This document shows positions 1 through 8,243 of a DNA stretch of 64,000 bases, in pieces. Each line of letters starts with the position of its first letter. Position 1 is the first letter of the stretch. This stretch comes from Thermodesulfobacteriota bacterium (lineage in GTDB: Bacteria; Desulfobacterota; Desulfobacteria; Desulfobacterales; Desulfosudaceae). Location of the stretch: positions 124,001-188,000 of the forward strand of contig JBFMDX010000008.1 in NCBI GenBank assembly GCA_040753795.1, read 5' to 3'. The notes under the pieces were generated by a model that searched no databases, had not been told where the DNA came from, and saw only the letters and a program-made list of their open reading frames with translations. The position numbers and the translations under genes are program-made.

Positions 1-218
1 AGGCGTTTTACAACATGGTTGGCCGGCTGCTGGAACACGGGTATTTCCTGTCGCAGATCAGGCTGATGCAAAATCCGGATGCCGCCCACGCCAACGTCAA
101 GAGCGAGGAGCTGGGAGGCGAGGTTCTGGTGAACTGGAAAATGAAGGACAATACCTATTATCTGGACCGCGCTTCAAAAAACCCTTCGCTGCAGGAACGC
201 CTCAAACAAGCGATGTAG
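1..218 (+). CDS. C-terminal end of an unidentified protein (cut by window edge)
   Basis: The frame is already open at the left edge of the window (first complete codon at base 3) and runs to a TAG at 216-218, so this is the 3' end of a gene that starts outside the window. About 71 residues are visible; they are hydrophilic, with a central stretch (EELGGEVLVNWKM) that looks like a beta strand region. An internal ATG at 15 could be taken as a start, but there is no ribosome binding site visible before it. I do not recognise the family. It ends 3 bp from the stop of a convergent epimerase remnant on the other strand. Confidence 0.55.
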   Translation, partial: AFYNMVGRLLEHGYFLSQIRLMQNPDAAHANVKSEELGGEVLVNWKMKDNTYYLDRASKNPSLQERLKQAM

Positions 219-220
219 TC

Positions 221-345
221 CTATTCCGCCTTCGGTTCGCCGCCCGTATACCACTGCCAGGTTTGACGCATGCCATCGGTAAAATCGGTATACTCAAAAC
301 CCAGGCTGCGCCCGAGGCGCGTAGTTGTAACGGCCGGCCAAATAA
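221..345 (-). pseudogene. Remnant of an NAD-dependent epimerase/dehydratase C-terminus
   Basis: Read on the minus strand, the frame ending at the stop 223-221 gives TTTRLGRSLGFEYTDFTDG followed by MRQTWQWYTGGEPKAE. The pattern LGFEYTxFxDGMRxTWxWY is typical of the C-terminal end of extended short-chain dehydrogenases (NAD-dependent epimerases). Upstream the frame meets a stop within about 15 codons, so only the tail of the protein is left. Immediately before it, in another frame, is a short stretch containing LLIIGGSYLAGR, which could be a trace of a Rossmann-type N-terminus joined by deletion, but that is weak. It lies directly downstream of the radical SAM gene on the same strand. Confidence 0.5.
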
Positions 346-398
346 CTGCCGCCGATGATCAGCAATGATGGCTTCAGGTGCTTTTCCCTTTTTCCGGG

Positions 399-1634
399 TC
401 ACAAGCGGACGTCATACGGCGCGACGAACTCCCGGGAATAAAAGTAGGCCTCGCTCCACTCTTCCAGTTTCCGGGGCGTCCGGTACCCCCTTTGAACGGC
501 CAGCTCATACATGGCCGTGCCCGGGTAAGGCGTATACTGATTCAGCTTCCAGATGACGGCCCGGGGATTATCCGTTTTCAGGCGCTGAATCAGGTCCAGT
601 GTCTGTTGAAAATCGGCTTTTGTTTCCCCCGGGAACCCGGCCATGAAACTGTATTGAGGGATAATGTCCGCCTCCTTCAGTTTAAGGTTCAGCCGGATGG
701 CCATTTCCGGGGTTATGCCCTTGTTGATCAGCTTGAGCATTTCCGGAGATCCGGACTCGATCCCGCAGAAAATGGCAACCAGTCCGCTGTCTTTCAGGAA
801 CCGCAGGGTTTGGTCATCCAGCTTCAGGGCCATGTCGACTCTACCCGTGCAGATCCACTGGAAAGCGAGGCCCTTTTCCCGGCACAGGGAAAAGATCGTC
901 ACAATCCGCCGGATATCCAGGAGGAAGTTGTCGTCGAAAAAGCTGATGAAGCGCGGCTGAAGAAGCAGGGCCTCCTCGATCATCTTCAGAACATCGCCGG
1001 CGGGAAGCTGATAAAAGTCGGGATGCAGCACTTTTTCCACGCAGAAGGTGCAGTGAAAAGGACAGCCCCAGGAAGAGATAATCGGAATGGTCGTGGAGGC
1101 GGGGTAACGGGAGAGAAGGTGATAGGGAATGGCATGGTGTCCGGGCCTGGAAACAGTCCCCCGGTTGACGCGCGTCCTGCCGCTGCTGCGGAAACCGATA
1201 TGATTGATTCCCTCCACCGGCCCCCCCTCCTTCAGCGCGCGGACAAGGTTTAAAAAAGGCTCCTCGCCCCGGCCCAGGACGACATAGTCGATGAGCGGGC
1301 AGGCCAGCGTCTGCTCCGGGAAAAGAGAGGGGTGGGGGCCGCCCAGCACGATCGGCACGTCGGCCGCTTTCCTGACCCGTTCGCAGATGTTGATGACCGG
1401 GGAGATCTGGGGACCGGTCATGCAACTGATCCCGACGCAGATCAGGTCCGGGGTGAGGCGCTGCCTCACCCGGTCGTAAAAATCTTTTTCCATCCGCTGG
1501 TCAATAATTTCCACTTCCATGCCCGCGTCAAGGAGGGGCTGGGCAATATACAGCAGCGACAGGGGAATGAGGTCGTAGGCTTCCCCACCGGAACCCGGAT
1601 ACAGCAGCAGGACCTTGTTTTTGTCGGCGTTCAA
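399..1634 (-). CDS. B12-binding-domain radical SAM protein
   Basis: 411 residues. The N-terminal ~130 residues resemble a cobalamin-binding Rossmann domain (LLLYPGSGG, GISCMTGPQ, VLGGPHPSLFPEQTL). It is followed by the radical SAM core with the [4Fe-4S]-SAM motif CPFHCTFC at Cys191, Cys195 and Cys198, and later GIESGSPEML and GFPGET, typical of this superfamily. Members of this BchE-like group carry out methyl transfers, cyclisations or lipid and cofactor modifications; the substrate is not predictable. The start is a TTG preceded by an AAGAGAG-like ribosome site. The protein ends soon after an EEWS motif, which in relatives is normally followed by several dozen more residues, so the C-terminus may be truncated. 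The epimerase remnant directly downstream fits a local deletion. Function unknown; family call is firm. Confidence 0.85.
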   Translation of the reverse strand: MNADKNKVLLLYPGSGGEAYDLIPLSLLYIAQPLLDAGMEVEIIDQRMEKDFYDRVRQRLTPDLICVGISCMTGPQISPVINICERVRKAADVPIVLGGPHPSLFPEQTLACPLIDYVVLGRGEEPFLNLVRALKEGGPVEGINHIGFRSSGRTRVNRGTVSRPGHHAIPYHLLSRYPASTTIPIISSWGCPFHCTFCVEKVLHPDFYQLPAGDVLKMIEEALLLQPRFISFFDDNFLLDIRRIVTIFSLCREKGLAFQWICTGRVDMALKLDDQTLRFLKDSGLVAIFCGIESGSPEMLKLINKGITPEMAIRLNLKLKEADIIPQYSFMAGFPGETKADFQQTLDLIQRLKTDNPRAVIWKLNQYTPYPGTAMYELAVQRGYRTPRKLEEWSEAYFYSREFVAPYDVRL

Positions 1635-1866
1635 ATGCTCTCTTCATCATAACAGATCATGATCAGGGCGGAGACCATGCGGCACGGACCCTGATCGCGT
1701 TTTCCGGAAGCCTCCCCAGACAAGTCCGGCAGCGGATGACGCCTTTGCCCGATAAGGCGATGAGCTTTTTCATATCCCCCAAACAGGGGAAAGGCAAGAA
1801 AATACGGGTATTGATTTTTCCGCCCCGCTAAGGATAAATAGGGATAAAGAAGAAAGGAGAGTTGAC

Positions 1867-2556
1867 ATGATGCCGAAACGTTTCCGCCGTCTGATATTTA
1901 TCGTGGCCGTGGTGAGTTTTAGTCTTGCTGCCCTATCCTGCGGTTTGATCAACGCCGAAGAGACCTCGGAGGTCCGGCAGATCCGCCAGATCGCGGTCAT
2001 GCCGGTTTTCAAGGGCAAAAAGCCCGACAAAGCCCCCACCCTGATGATCTGTCCCCTGGGCCGGATCTGCACCGAGGCGGAAAGACTGGCGGACGGGGCG
2101 GAAAGTACAATGACCGCCACCCTGCAGAAGGCCATGGCCGAGCGGTACGCAGGCCGCGTCATTGACCAGGAAAAAGCCGCCGCTTCATATAATACGCAGG
2201 CCGGTAAACTGGACGAGGTCACGCCCATGGACCTGGCCATCCGGCTTGGAAAAGATTTGAATGCCGGCTATGTGCTGGTCGGCAATGTCTGGCGGTTCAC
2301 GGAGCGCAGCGGCGGCCCCATCGGAACGGCAAAACCGGCGTCCGTGGCTTTCGATCTGCATCTGATTGACGTGGCGCGGGGGGCCACCATCTGGGAGGGC
2401 TCTTTTGACAAGGTGCAGCAGGCCCTGTCGGATGATCTTTTTAAGGCTGGTGATTTTATCAAACAGGGCGGACGCTGGTTAACGGCCGGGGAGCTGGCCC
2501 TGTTCGGCGCCAGGGAAACCATAAAAAACATGCCGATACCCGCCGCCGGGAAATAA
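1867..2556 (+). CDS. Putative outer-membrane or periplasmic lipoprotein, function unknown
   Basis: 229 residues with a basic N-terminus, a hydrophobic segment and a lipobox-like LAALSC, so the mature protein would start at Cys25 and be lipid-anchored. The start is the first ATG of an ATGATG pair, preceded by AAAGGAG at a good distance. The mature part begins with IRQIAVMPVFKG and continues with a region rich in alternating strand and helix (AGYVLVGNVWRF, FDLHLIDVARGATIWEGSF). This layout resembles the TolB N-terminal/CsgG-like lipoproteins that build an assembly or a sensor at the outer membrane, but I cannot assign it to one of these. It is a single gene with divergent or convergent neighbours. 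The lipoprotein call is well supported, the function is not. Confidence 0.7.
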   Translation: MMPKRFRRLIFIVAVVSFSLAALSCGLINAEETSEVRQIRQIAVMPVFKGKKPDKAPTLMICPLGRICTEAERLADGAESTMTATLQKAMAERYAGRVIDQEKAAASYNTQAGKLDEVTPMDLAIRLGKDLNAGYVLVGNVWRFTERSGGPIGTAKPASVAFDLHLIDVARGATIWEGSFDKVQQALSDDLFKAGDFIKQGGRWLTAGELALFGARETIKNMPIPAAGK

Positions 2557-2607
2557 CCGGTGATCCCGGGAATGCTTGAATAGCCGAAAGATGACCGATA
2601 CCGGCAA

Positions 2608-3858
2608 TCAGGCCCGCAGACGCCGGGTCTTGAAGGTGCGGTAGCCGCTGGTCAGGATGGTTTTGACAAAAGAGGCCAGGCCGCTCTCGTTGGGCTCGGG
2701 GTCTTGGCCGCTGGCCATGCGCCGGAGCTGGCGGCTGTACCAGGCCACTTCCATCAGGGCCATGCGGTCCACGGCCTTGATGCCGGTGGAGATGGGCCGG
2801 ATAGTCACGGTCGGGGGTTGCCCGGCAAGAATTCTGGTGCCGTACTCCGGGTCCACCGCCAAAGGCCGGGCCAGGCCGATCATGTCCAGGTGACCTTCCG
2901 CCAGGGCCGCGGCCATGGCGCCGGCAGTGCGAAACCCGCCGGTCACCGCCAGGGGCACCTTGATCAGGGATCGGACATTGGCGGCAAACTCCAGAAAATA
3001 GGCCTCCCGCGCCAGGGTGCTGTCCGGCGCCCGGCGGCCGCTCATGGCCGGGGCTTCGTAATTGCCGCCGGAAATCTCCACCAGATCCACGCCCTCATCG
3101 ACCAGGGTCTGAATGACCGCCAGGGACTCCTCCTCGGTAAAACCACCCCGCTGAAAATCGGCTGAATTGAGTTTGAAAGCCACCGGAAAGTCCGGACCGA
3201 CAATGGCCCGGACGCGGCGGTAAACCTCGACCGCGAACCGGCGGCGGTTCTCCGGATTCCCGCCCCAGATGTCGCCGCGCTGGTTGTGCCGCGGGGAGAG
3301 AAACTGGCTGATCAGATAACCGTGGGCGGCGTGGATCTGCACGCCGGTGAACCCGGCTTTTTTCAGGATTTCCGCGGACCGGCCGAACCGCTCGATGATG
3401 TTTTGGATTTCCTTGTCCGTCAGTTCCCGGGGAGTCTCGAAAAAGGGGCGAAGGGATGGTTCAAAGGGAATGGCCGACGGTCCCACGGCCTCGGAGTTGA
3501 GCCCCTTGGGGACCTGTTTGCCGGGATGGTTCAACTGGGCCCAGAGCTGCGTTCCGTTCTGTGTCCCGGCCCGGGCCCAGGCCCGCAGCAGGTCCATGTC
3601 GTCTTCGTCCTCGACGGCCACGTTGTACGGCTCGCCCAGGGCCCTCCGGTCCACCATGATATTGCCGGTGACCAGCAGACCGGCTCCGCTTCGGGACCAG
3701 CGGTCGTAAAGGGTGACCAGGCCGGGCGTCATGTGGTTGTCGGCCGTGCCCAGGGCTTCGGACATGGCCGATTTCATCAGCCGGTTTTTTATGGTCTGCC
3801 CGCAGGGCAGGGTAAACGGTTGCCCGATCAGTTCCCGGGGTGATTGGTTGTTATTCAT
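2608..3858 (-). CDS. NADH:flavin oxidoreductase, Old Yellow Enzyme family
   Basis: 416 residues forming an FMN-binding TIM barrel of the Old Yellow Enzyme/2,4-dienoyl-CoA reductase family. Seen directly: the N-terminal KNRLMKSAMSEALG segment, AQLNHPGKQ, the HAAHGYLISQFLSP active-site segment with the His pair that binds the nitro or enone oxygen, NRRRFAVEVYRRVRA, and the phosphate-binding VTGGFR and IGLARPLAVDP near the C-terminus. It lacks the Fe-S and FAD/NAD domains of the larger dienoyl-CoA reductases, so it is the one-domain type that uses NAD(P)H directly to reduce activated C=C bonds. The start ATG lies after an AAGGAAGG-like site. It is in line with msrAB upstream on the same strand, but the 90 bp gap with repeats does not require one operon. 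Confidence 0.9.
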   Translation of the reverse strand: MNNNQSPRELIGQPFTLPCGQTIKNRLMKSAMSEALGTADNHMTPGLVTLYDRWSRSGAGLLVTGNIMVDRRALGEPYNVAVEDEDDMDLLRAWARAGTQNGTQLWAQLNHPGKQVPKGLNSEAVGPSAIPFEPSLRPFFETPRELTDKEIQNIIERFGRSAEILKKAGFTGVQIHAAHGYLISQFLSPRHNQRGDIWGGNPENRRRFAVEVYRRVRAIVGPDFPVAFKLNSADFQRGGFTEEESLAVIQTLVDEGVDLVEISGGNYEAPAMSGRRAPDSTLAREAYFLEFAANVRSLIKVPLAVTGGFRTAGAMAAALAEGHLDMIGLARPLAVDPEYGTRILAGQPPTVTIRPISTGIKAVDRMALMEVAWYSRQLRRMASGQDPEPNESGLASFVKTILTSGYRTFKTRRLRA

Positions 3859-3898
3859 AAAAATCCTTCCTTTTCAAACCGCCCTAAAACGCTATAAC

Positions 3899-3963
3899 CC
3901 TAACCACTTAACACTTAACCACTTAATCACTTAACACTTAAAACGTAATCACTTAATCACTTT
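3899..3963. repeat. Short tandem repeat of 7-8 bp units (CACTTAA type)
   Basis: About eight imperfect units of the form ACCACTTA, ACACTTA or ATCACTTA follow each other between the OYE and msrAB genes. The array runs into the 3' end of msrAB: the last codons of that gene and its TGA stop at 3951-3949 are made of repeat units. One unit is degenerate (AAACGTA). It has no spacers, so it is not a CRISPR. It is best viewed as a slipped-strand microsatellite-like expansion. Confidence 0.75.
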
Positions 3964-5037
3964 TCTATATTCTTCATATCCCTCTTTTTCAAGATCCGCC
4001 AGGGGAACAAATCTCAGGGCCGCGGAATTGATGCAAAAGCGCCGGCCCGTGGGCGCCGGGCCATCGTCAAAGACGTGGCCCAGATGAGAGTCGGCCCCGG
4101 CGCTGCGGACCTCCACCCGCCTCATGAACAGGGAGCGGTCCTCTTTTTCCGTCACCGCTTCCGGTTTTACGGGTCGGGTAAAGCTGGGCCAGCCGGTTCC
4201 GGAATCGAACTTGTCCGAAGACAGAAAGAGGGGCTCGCCGGACACCACGTCCACGTAAAGGCCGGGTGCCTTGTTGTTCCAGTAGGGATTGTCAAAAGGC
4301 GGCTCGGTTTTATCCTTCCGCGTCACCGCGTACTGCATGGGGGTCAGTTTTTCTTTGAGTTCATCCTCGGGCGGACGGGTGTAGGCGCCCGTCTCCGGCC
4401 GATCCTTCCAGGCGGCGGCGATAAACCGGTCCCGCCCGGAACCGGCCCGGTAGGCCTTGTACCGGAGCGGATTCTTTTTGGCGTAATCCTGATGATAAGC
4501 CTCAGCCGGGTAGAAGGTGGTGTAGGGCAGGATGGCCGTGGTCACCGGCCGGTCAAAACGGCCGCTGTCGTCAATCGCCTTTTTCGAGGCTTCGGCCAGG
4601 GCCTTCTGCCCCTCGTCATGAAAAAAAATCGCCGACCGGTACTGGGGGCCGCGGTCCACGAAGGACCCGCCGTCATCCGTCGGGTCAATCTGCCGCCAGA
4701 AGACGTTCAGCAATTCCTCATAGCGGATCCGCGCCGGGTCGTATTCCACTTCAATCGCCTCCAGGTGGCCGCTGCGTCCCGAGCAGACGTCCTCGTAGGT
4801 CGGATCGGCCAGGTGCCCGCCGATATAGCCGGAGATCACCGCCGTCACCCCTTCCAGGGCCTGAAAGGGGGGCTCCATGCACCAGAAACAGCCGCCGGCA
4901 AAGGTGGCGGTTTCCAGGGGAGAAGCGGTCTTTTTGCCGGTATCGCCTGCCGCGGCGCCCGCGTAATGGTCGCCGCCGGTTATAGTCGTCATCATCATGA
5001 TCACCATCAGTAGTGTTGTTTTTATTTTATGTTTCAT
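3949..5037 (-). CDS. msrAB: Exported peptide methionine sulfoxide reductase MsrA/MsrB fusion
   Basis: 362 residues. A signal peptide ([16 protein letters not shown]) precedes an MsrA domain with the catalytic GGCFWC motif (nucleophile Cys50) and the [18 protein letters not shown] segment. From about residue 230 an MsrB domain follows, with [15 protein letters not shown] and the catalytic Cys near 335 in [12 protein letters not shown]. The two zinc-binding CxxC motifs of many MsrB proteins are absent, as in the other common MsrB subtype. Together the domains reduce both S- and R-methionine sulfoxide in periplasmic proteins, which fits the oxidative-stress theme further right in the window. The electron donor is not evident here; no DsbD-like protein is adjacent. 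Its last residues are encoded by a short tandem repeat. Confidence 0.93.
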   Translation of the reverse strand: MKHKIKTTLLMVIMMMTTITGGDHYAGAAAGDTGKKTASPLETATFAGGCFWCMEPPFQALEGVTAVISGYIGGHLADPTYEDVCSGRSGHLEAIEVEYDPARIRYEELLNVFWRQIDPTDDGGSFVDRGPQYRSAIFFHDEGQKALAEASKKAIDDSGRFDRPVTTAILPYTTFYPAEAYHQDYAKKNPLRYKAYRAGSGRDRFIAAAWKDRPETGAYTRPPEDELKEKLTPMQYAVTRKDKTEPPFDNPYWNNKAPGLYVDVVSGEPLFLSSDKFDSGTGWPSFTRPVKPEAVTEKEDRSLFMRRVEVRSAGADSHLGHVFDDGPAPTGRRFCINSAALRFVPLADLEKEGYEEYRKVIK

Positions 5038-5264
5038 TGCTGTTTTATCCTTATGCCTTATTTTTCAAACATAAGGCCATTTTACAAATCGGCAAGTAGC
5101 GGCACGGCGCGCCGTGGCTCTGGGGGGATACCTTGAATATCCGCGATTCCATCTTATCATTTAAACAAGGCGCAACCGTTTATCAGAAAAACGGGAAAAG
5201 CCACAAAAAATAGGTTTGCGGACGGCCAAGAACGTTCTTACGGATCGTCAGCCAAAGGGAGGAC

Positions 5265-5609
5265 ATGATGAACGAAAAAAATAATATATCGGAAATTATC
5301 CGAAACATAAGTGACAGATATAGTGACCGCATCAATGACATGGGAAACCATTATCTTGAGGTGAATATCGGTCGGGAGGCGGAGCGGATGGGGTTGACCG
5401 ATCTGCCGGATCCAATCCGTTCGGCTGATGTAGTGGTTCCCCTGAAGGAGCCGGCGCCCGGCATGAAAGTCATGATCGACGGCCGAACCTTTGTGGATTA
5501 TGCCCGCTTTGACTCCGGCCTGGCCGCGCCGGAATATGTGGCCCGGGCCGCGGGCCTGCCGTTTACGCCCTATGCGGCGCCCGTCAGCATGGTGCTGAAC
5601 TTTGCCTGA
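5265..5609 (+). CDS. Conserved-looking hypothetical protein, 114 residues
   Basis: The start is the first of two consecutive ATG codons, preceded by a strong GGGAGG ribosome site. The protein is soluble, with no signal peptide or membrane segment. It starts with an amphipathic helix region (NISEIIRNISDRYSDRIND) and continues with DLPDPIRSADVVVPLKEPAPGMKVMIDG, which looks like a small beta domain. I do not recognise a family and see no metal or nucleotide motif. It converges with the acetolactate decarboxylase gene, with only 11 bp between the stops. The ribosome site and GC-skewed third codon positions support it as a real gene. Confidence 0.6.
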   Translation: MMNEKNNISEIIRNISDRYSDRINDMGNHYLEVNIGREAERMGLTDLPDPIRSADVVVPLKEPAPGMKVMIDGRTFVDYARFDSGLAAPEYVARAAGLPFTPYAAPVSMVLNFA

Positions 5610-5620
5610 CATAAATCCTT

Positions 5621-6397
5621 TTATTTCTCCACCGCCTCCAGTTCCCCGGCGCGGTCTCTGGTAAGGTCGGCGGCGCCGAACATTTCATCCCCCCCGGGAA
5701 GAATGAGCAGCAGCCGGTGGCAGATATCCACCGCGCCCCGGCCTTCAGCCATTTCAAAACCGAGAATGTGGCCGCCGACGGTCCGGTCGTCGCTGATAAA
5801 ATGCAGGTGATATCCGGGCACATTAATGCCCTTGACCCAGACCGGGCAGCGGAACCCGACAATCTGGCCGGGAATATCTTGCAGATGAAACTCCGGTTGA
5901 TTACTGGTGACCTCGGCAAGGGGCGGATAGGGCTTTTCCTGGGCGGGTACGCTGCGAGTGTGCATGCGTGAAAAGATTCCCCTGATGCTGACGGCGCAGA
6001 ACAGGTTCGGGTTAGGCACCGCTTCATCCAGGACCCGCTGAACCGCCGCGTAGTCCGACCCCTGGTCAAAAGCGACCTTGCGGTCGGGGGAAAAAGCGCA
6101 GACCGCGGCAAAAGGAGTGGTCAGTGTCTTGTCCGGGGTGTAAACCTTTCCGTCGGCTTTGACCTGGTAAATCCGGCCGCCCGCCAGGACCATTTCTCCG
6201 TCCAGACGGTCAAAGGTGCCGATGCCCAGGTCGCCGTGCGAAAGCAGATCGTCGCAGGTCATGGATCCGTCATAGGCCCCGGCCAGCAGGGCGTCGATGG
6301 TGGAGGTTTGCGTGATGGTGTCCCGGGGAGGCAGCGACGAGCAGGCCGCCGTCAGCAGGACCGAACCGACAAACAGGAGGGCCGCGTAACGTTTCAT
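5621..6397 (-). CDS. budA: Alpha-acetolactate decarboxylase with lipoprotein signal
   Basis: 258 residues from the ATG at 6397. That ATG was chosen over an upstream TTG at 6463 because it opens a clear lipoprotein signal (MKRYAALLFVGSVLLTAAC, lipid anchor at Cys19) and has CCTCCGG-type spacing before it. The mature enzyme is recognisable as acetolactate decarboxylase: TFDRLDGEMVLAGGRIYQ near the N-terminus and the zinc-binding HLHFISDDRTVGGHIL in the C-terminal half, with three His ligands. The family converts acetolactate to acetoin and CO2. The usual bud operon partners are absent. Export is known for some members (Brevibacillus), but a lipid-anchored form in this kind of anaerobe is unusual, and its physiological substrate may differ. 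Confidence 0.85.
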   Translation of the reverse strand: MKRYAALLFVGSVLLTAACSSLPPRDTITQTSTIDALLAGAYDGSMTCDDLLSHGDLGIGTFDRLDGEMVLAGGRIYQVKADGKVYTPDKTLTTPFAAVCAFSPDRKVAFDQGSDYAAVQRVLDEAVPNPNLFCAVSIRGIFSRMHTRSVPAQEKPYPPLAEVTSNQPEFHLQDIPGQIVGFRCPVWVKGINVPGYHLHFISDDRTVGGHILGFEMAEGRGAVDICHRLLLILPGGDEMFGAADLTRDRAGELEAVEK

Positions 6398-6617
6398 TAC
6401 CGGAGGTATCCTTAAATTAAGCGTTTTTCTCATATCTTTATGTTGCCGGCCGGATTCTGTCAAGGACAGGACCGGTTGCGACCCGGACGAAAGAAAGCCC
6501 GGTTGTTTTTAATCCGGACCTTTCCCCGGGCACACTTCGTGCTTATTTTTGTTTTGACGATAAACATAAACATAATGAAAAGGACGTCTCTTTCAGAGAC
6601 GGCAGAAAGAGGGAAAG

Positions 6618-7826
6618 ATGAATATGATTACAACCGATGCTTTAGCATCCATGCAGTTTGCGTTAAAATGGAATCATGGTCAGGTGTCTCACACCGACGG
6701 ATATTTCGCCCGCAAGGTGAACATGTGGCGGGACTGCTTCCCTAAACCCCTTTATGACGCGCTGATCGGCCGGGAAAACGGCGCCACCATAACGCTGGAT
6801 AAAATTCCGGGCGGCAGCCTGCCGGCCTTCAATCCGAACCAGGTCGTCACCCTGCCGCTTGACCGCTTTAACCGCAAATTCCGCGACAACGTGCTGGTTC
6901 CCCGCTACGGCCGGTTTTACCCCAAAGGGGCGCTGTCCGGGGTGGCGAATATTTTTCCCGACAACATGGCGCCTTTCCGGTACGGCCCTGCGGACGGAAC
7001 CGTGTTTGAAGCCGATCTGAATCATCCCCTGGCCGGACGGGAGGTGGCCTTGTCCGTCCGCATCGATAAAATTTTCGATAAAATCGACGAGCGGGGCGGC
7101 ACCTGCGTTGACTGGATAGAGACCGTCAGCGACGGTGGTCCGGGCATGCAGGCCCGTATGAACGGCCGGCCCACGGACTTCTTTTCGGGCGCGCCGTTTG
7201 AGCGTCCGGACAACCGGCCGGACAAGGTGTTTTATGAAACACCCCGGATGGTGGATCATCTCGACGCCAAGGCCCGGGAACTGATCACGGGATTATACGC
7301 CCGCCTGCTGCCGCCGGGCGGCGCCGTGCTGGACCTGATGAGCTCATGGAACTCCCACCTGCCGGCGGACATGGCCTTTTCCCGGGTGACCGGACTGGGC
7401 CTGAACGAGCAGGAACTGGCGGCCAACCCCCGCTTGGCCGATTACACGGTCCGGGATTTGAACGCCGATCCGACACTGCCTTACGACGACGGCGCCTTTA
7501 GCGCCGTGATCTGTTCGGCTTCGGTGGAATACCTGATCTCACCGCTGGCCGTGTTTGACGAAGTCGCCCGGGTGCTGGCGCCCGGCGGCGTTTTTATCGT
7601 CACCTTTTCCAACCGCTGGTTCCCGCCCAAGGCCATCAGCCTCTGGACAACCTGTCATGAATTTGAACGGTTGGGGCTGGCTACCGAATATTTCCTTCAA
7701 TCCGGAAAATATGATAAGTTACACACGTGGTCCATGCGGGGTTACCCGCGTCCGGCCGATGACAAATATTACCCCGAACAACCGCTGTCCGATCCGGTTT
7801 ATGCGGTCTGGGGATACAGAAAATAA
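6618..7826 (+). CDS. SAM-dependent methyltransferase with N-terminal SlyD/FKBP-like region
   Basis: 402 residues. Residues ~90-160 contain YGRFYPKGALSG and DLNHPLAGREVALSVRI, a pattern like the end of SlyD-type FKBP domains (NHPLAG). The C-terminal half (~215-400) is a class I methyltransferase: GGAVLDLMSSWNSHLP as motif I, GLGLNEQELAAN, then YDDGAFSAVICSASVEYL and VLAPGGVFIVTFSNRW. The glycine-rich SAM loop is atypical (DLMSSW instead of GxGxG), as in the Methyltransf_11 relatives found with this N-terminal region. The start ATG follows AGAGGGAAAG. Substrate unknown. It is separated by 25 bp from the next gene on the same strand, so they may be co-transcribed. Confidence 0.75.
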   Translation: MNMITTDALASMQFALKWNHGQVSHTDGYFARKVNMWRDCFPKPLYDALIGRENGATITLDKIPGGSLPAFNPNQVVTLPLDRFNRKFRDNVLVPRYGRFYPKGALSGVANIFPDNMAPFRYGPADGTVFEADLNHPLAGREVALSVRIDKIFDKIDERGGTCVDWIETVSDGGPGMQARMNGRPTDFFSGAPFERPDNRPDKVFYETPRMVDHLDAKARELITGLYARLLPPGGAVLDLMSSWNSHLPADMAFSRVTGLGLNEQELAANPRLADYTVRDLNADPTLPYDDGAFSAVICSASVEYLISPLAVFDEVARVLAPGGVFIVTFSNRWFPPKAISLWTTCHEFERLGLATEYFLQSGKYDKLHTWSMRGYPRPADDKYYPEQPLSDPVYAVWGYRK

Positions 7827-7851
7827 CCGGTAATCGAAGAGGGAGCGATGG

Positions 7852-8241
7852 ATGGATTTGCTTGATTATTTCGAAAAAACAAAAGGTCTGGGGGTACTGG
7901 CCACAGCCGACGGTGAAGGCCATGTCAACGCGGCCATTTACTCCCGGCCGCATATCATGGAAAACAACACGGCCGGGTTCATCATGCGGGACCGACTGAC
8001 CCACGACAATCTGCAAAGCAATTTCCGGGCCGCTTACCTGTTCAAAGAAGACGGGCCGGGATACACCGGCAAGCGGCTTTACCTTGAAAAACTCTCCGAA
8101 GAAATGGACACGCCCCGCGTCAATGAACTCAAGCGGCGTGTCCTTTCTCCTGCAAGCGACGCGGAAAAAGGCCATAAGTTCCTGGTGATCTTCAAGATAA
8201 CCAAAGTGCTGCCGCTGATCGGGGGCGTCGAAGAGGAGTAA
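7852..8241 (+). CDS. Pyridoxamine 5'-phosphate oxidase-like flavin-binding protein
   Basis: 129 residues with the split-barrel fold of the PNPOx-like superfamily: KGLGVLATADGEGHVNAAIYSRPHIM at the N-terminus corresponds to the FMN-binding strands, followed by ENNTAGFIMRDRLTHDNLQSN and a C-terminal FLVIFKITKVLPLIGG strand. Such small proteins bind FMN, F420 or heme and act as reductases or sensors. The start ATG lies about 8 bp after GAGGGA. It is followed by a GTG start 2 bp after its stop, which indicates translational coupling with the next gene. Specific role unknown. Confidence 0.75.
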   Translation: MDLLDYFEKTKGLGVLATADGEGHVNAAIYSRPHIMENNTAGFIMRDRLTHDNLQSNFRAAYLFKEDGPGYTGKRLYLEKLSEEMDTPRVNELKRRVLSPASDAEKGHKFLVIFKITKVLPLIGGVEEE

Positions 8242-8243
8242 TA

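Noticed and set aside
399-401. TGA at the end of the radical SAM gene as a selenocysteine codon, since the frame stays open for about 30 codons afterwards
   Set aside because: There is no recognisable SECIS-like hairpin directly after the TGA and no conserved Cys position expected there; the next in-frame stop is soon reached.
378-1253. Plus-strand open frame of about 290 codons opposite the radical SAM gene
   Set aside because: The minus strand carries the CxxxCxxC radical SAM motif and cobalamin-domain features; the plus-strand product shows none and has no ribosome site.
3899-3963. Repeat array considered as a CRISPR
   Set aside because: Units are 7-8 bp, contiguous, without spacers and without cas genes nearby.
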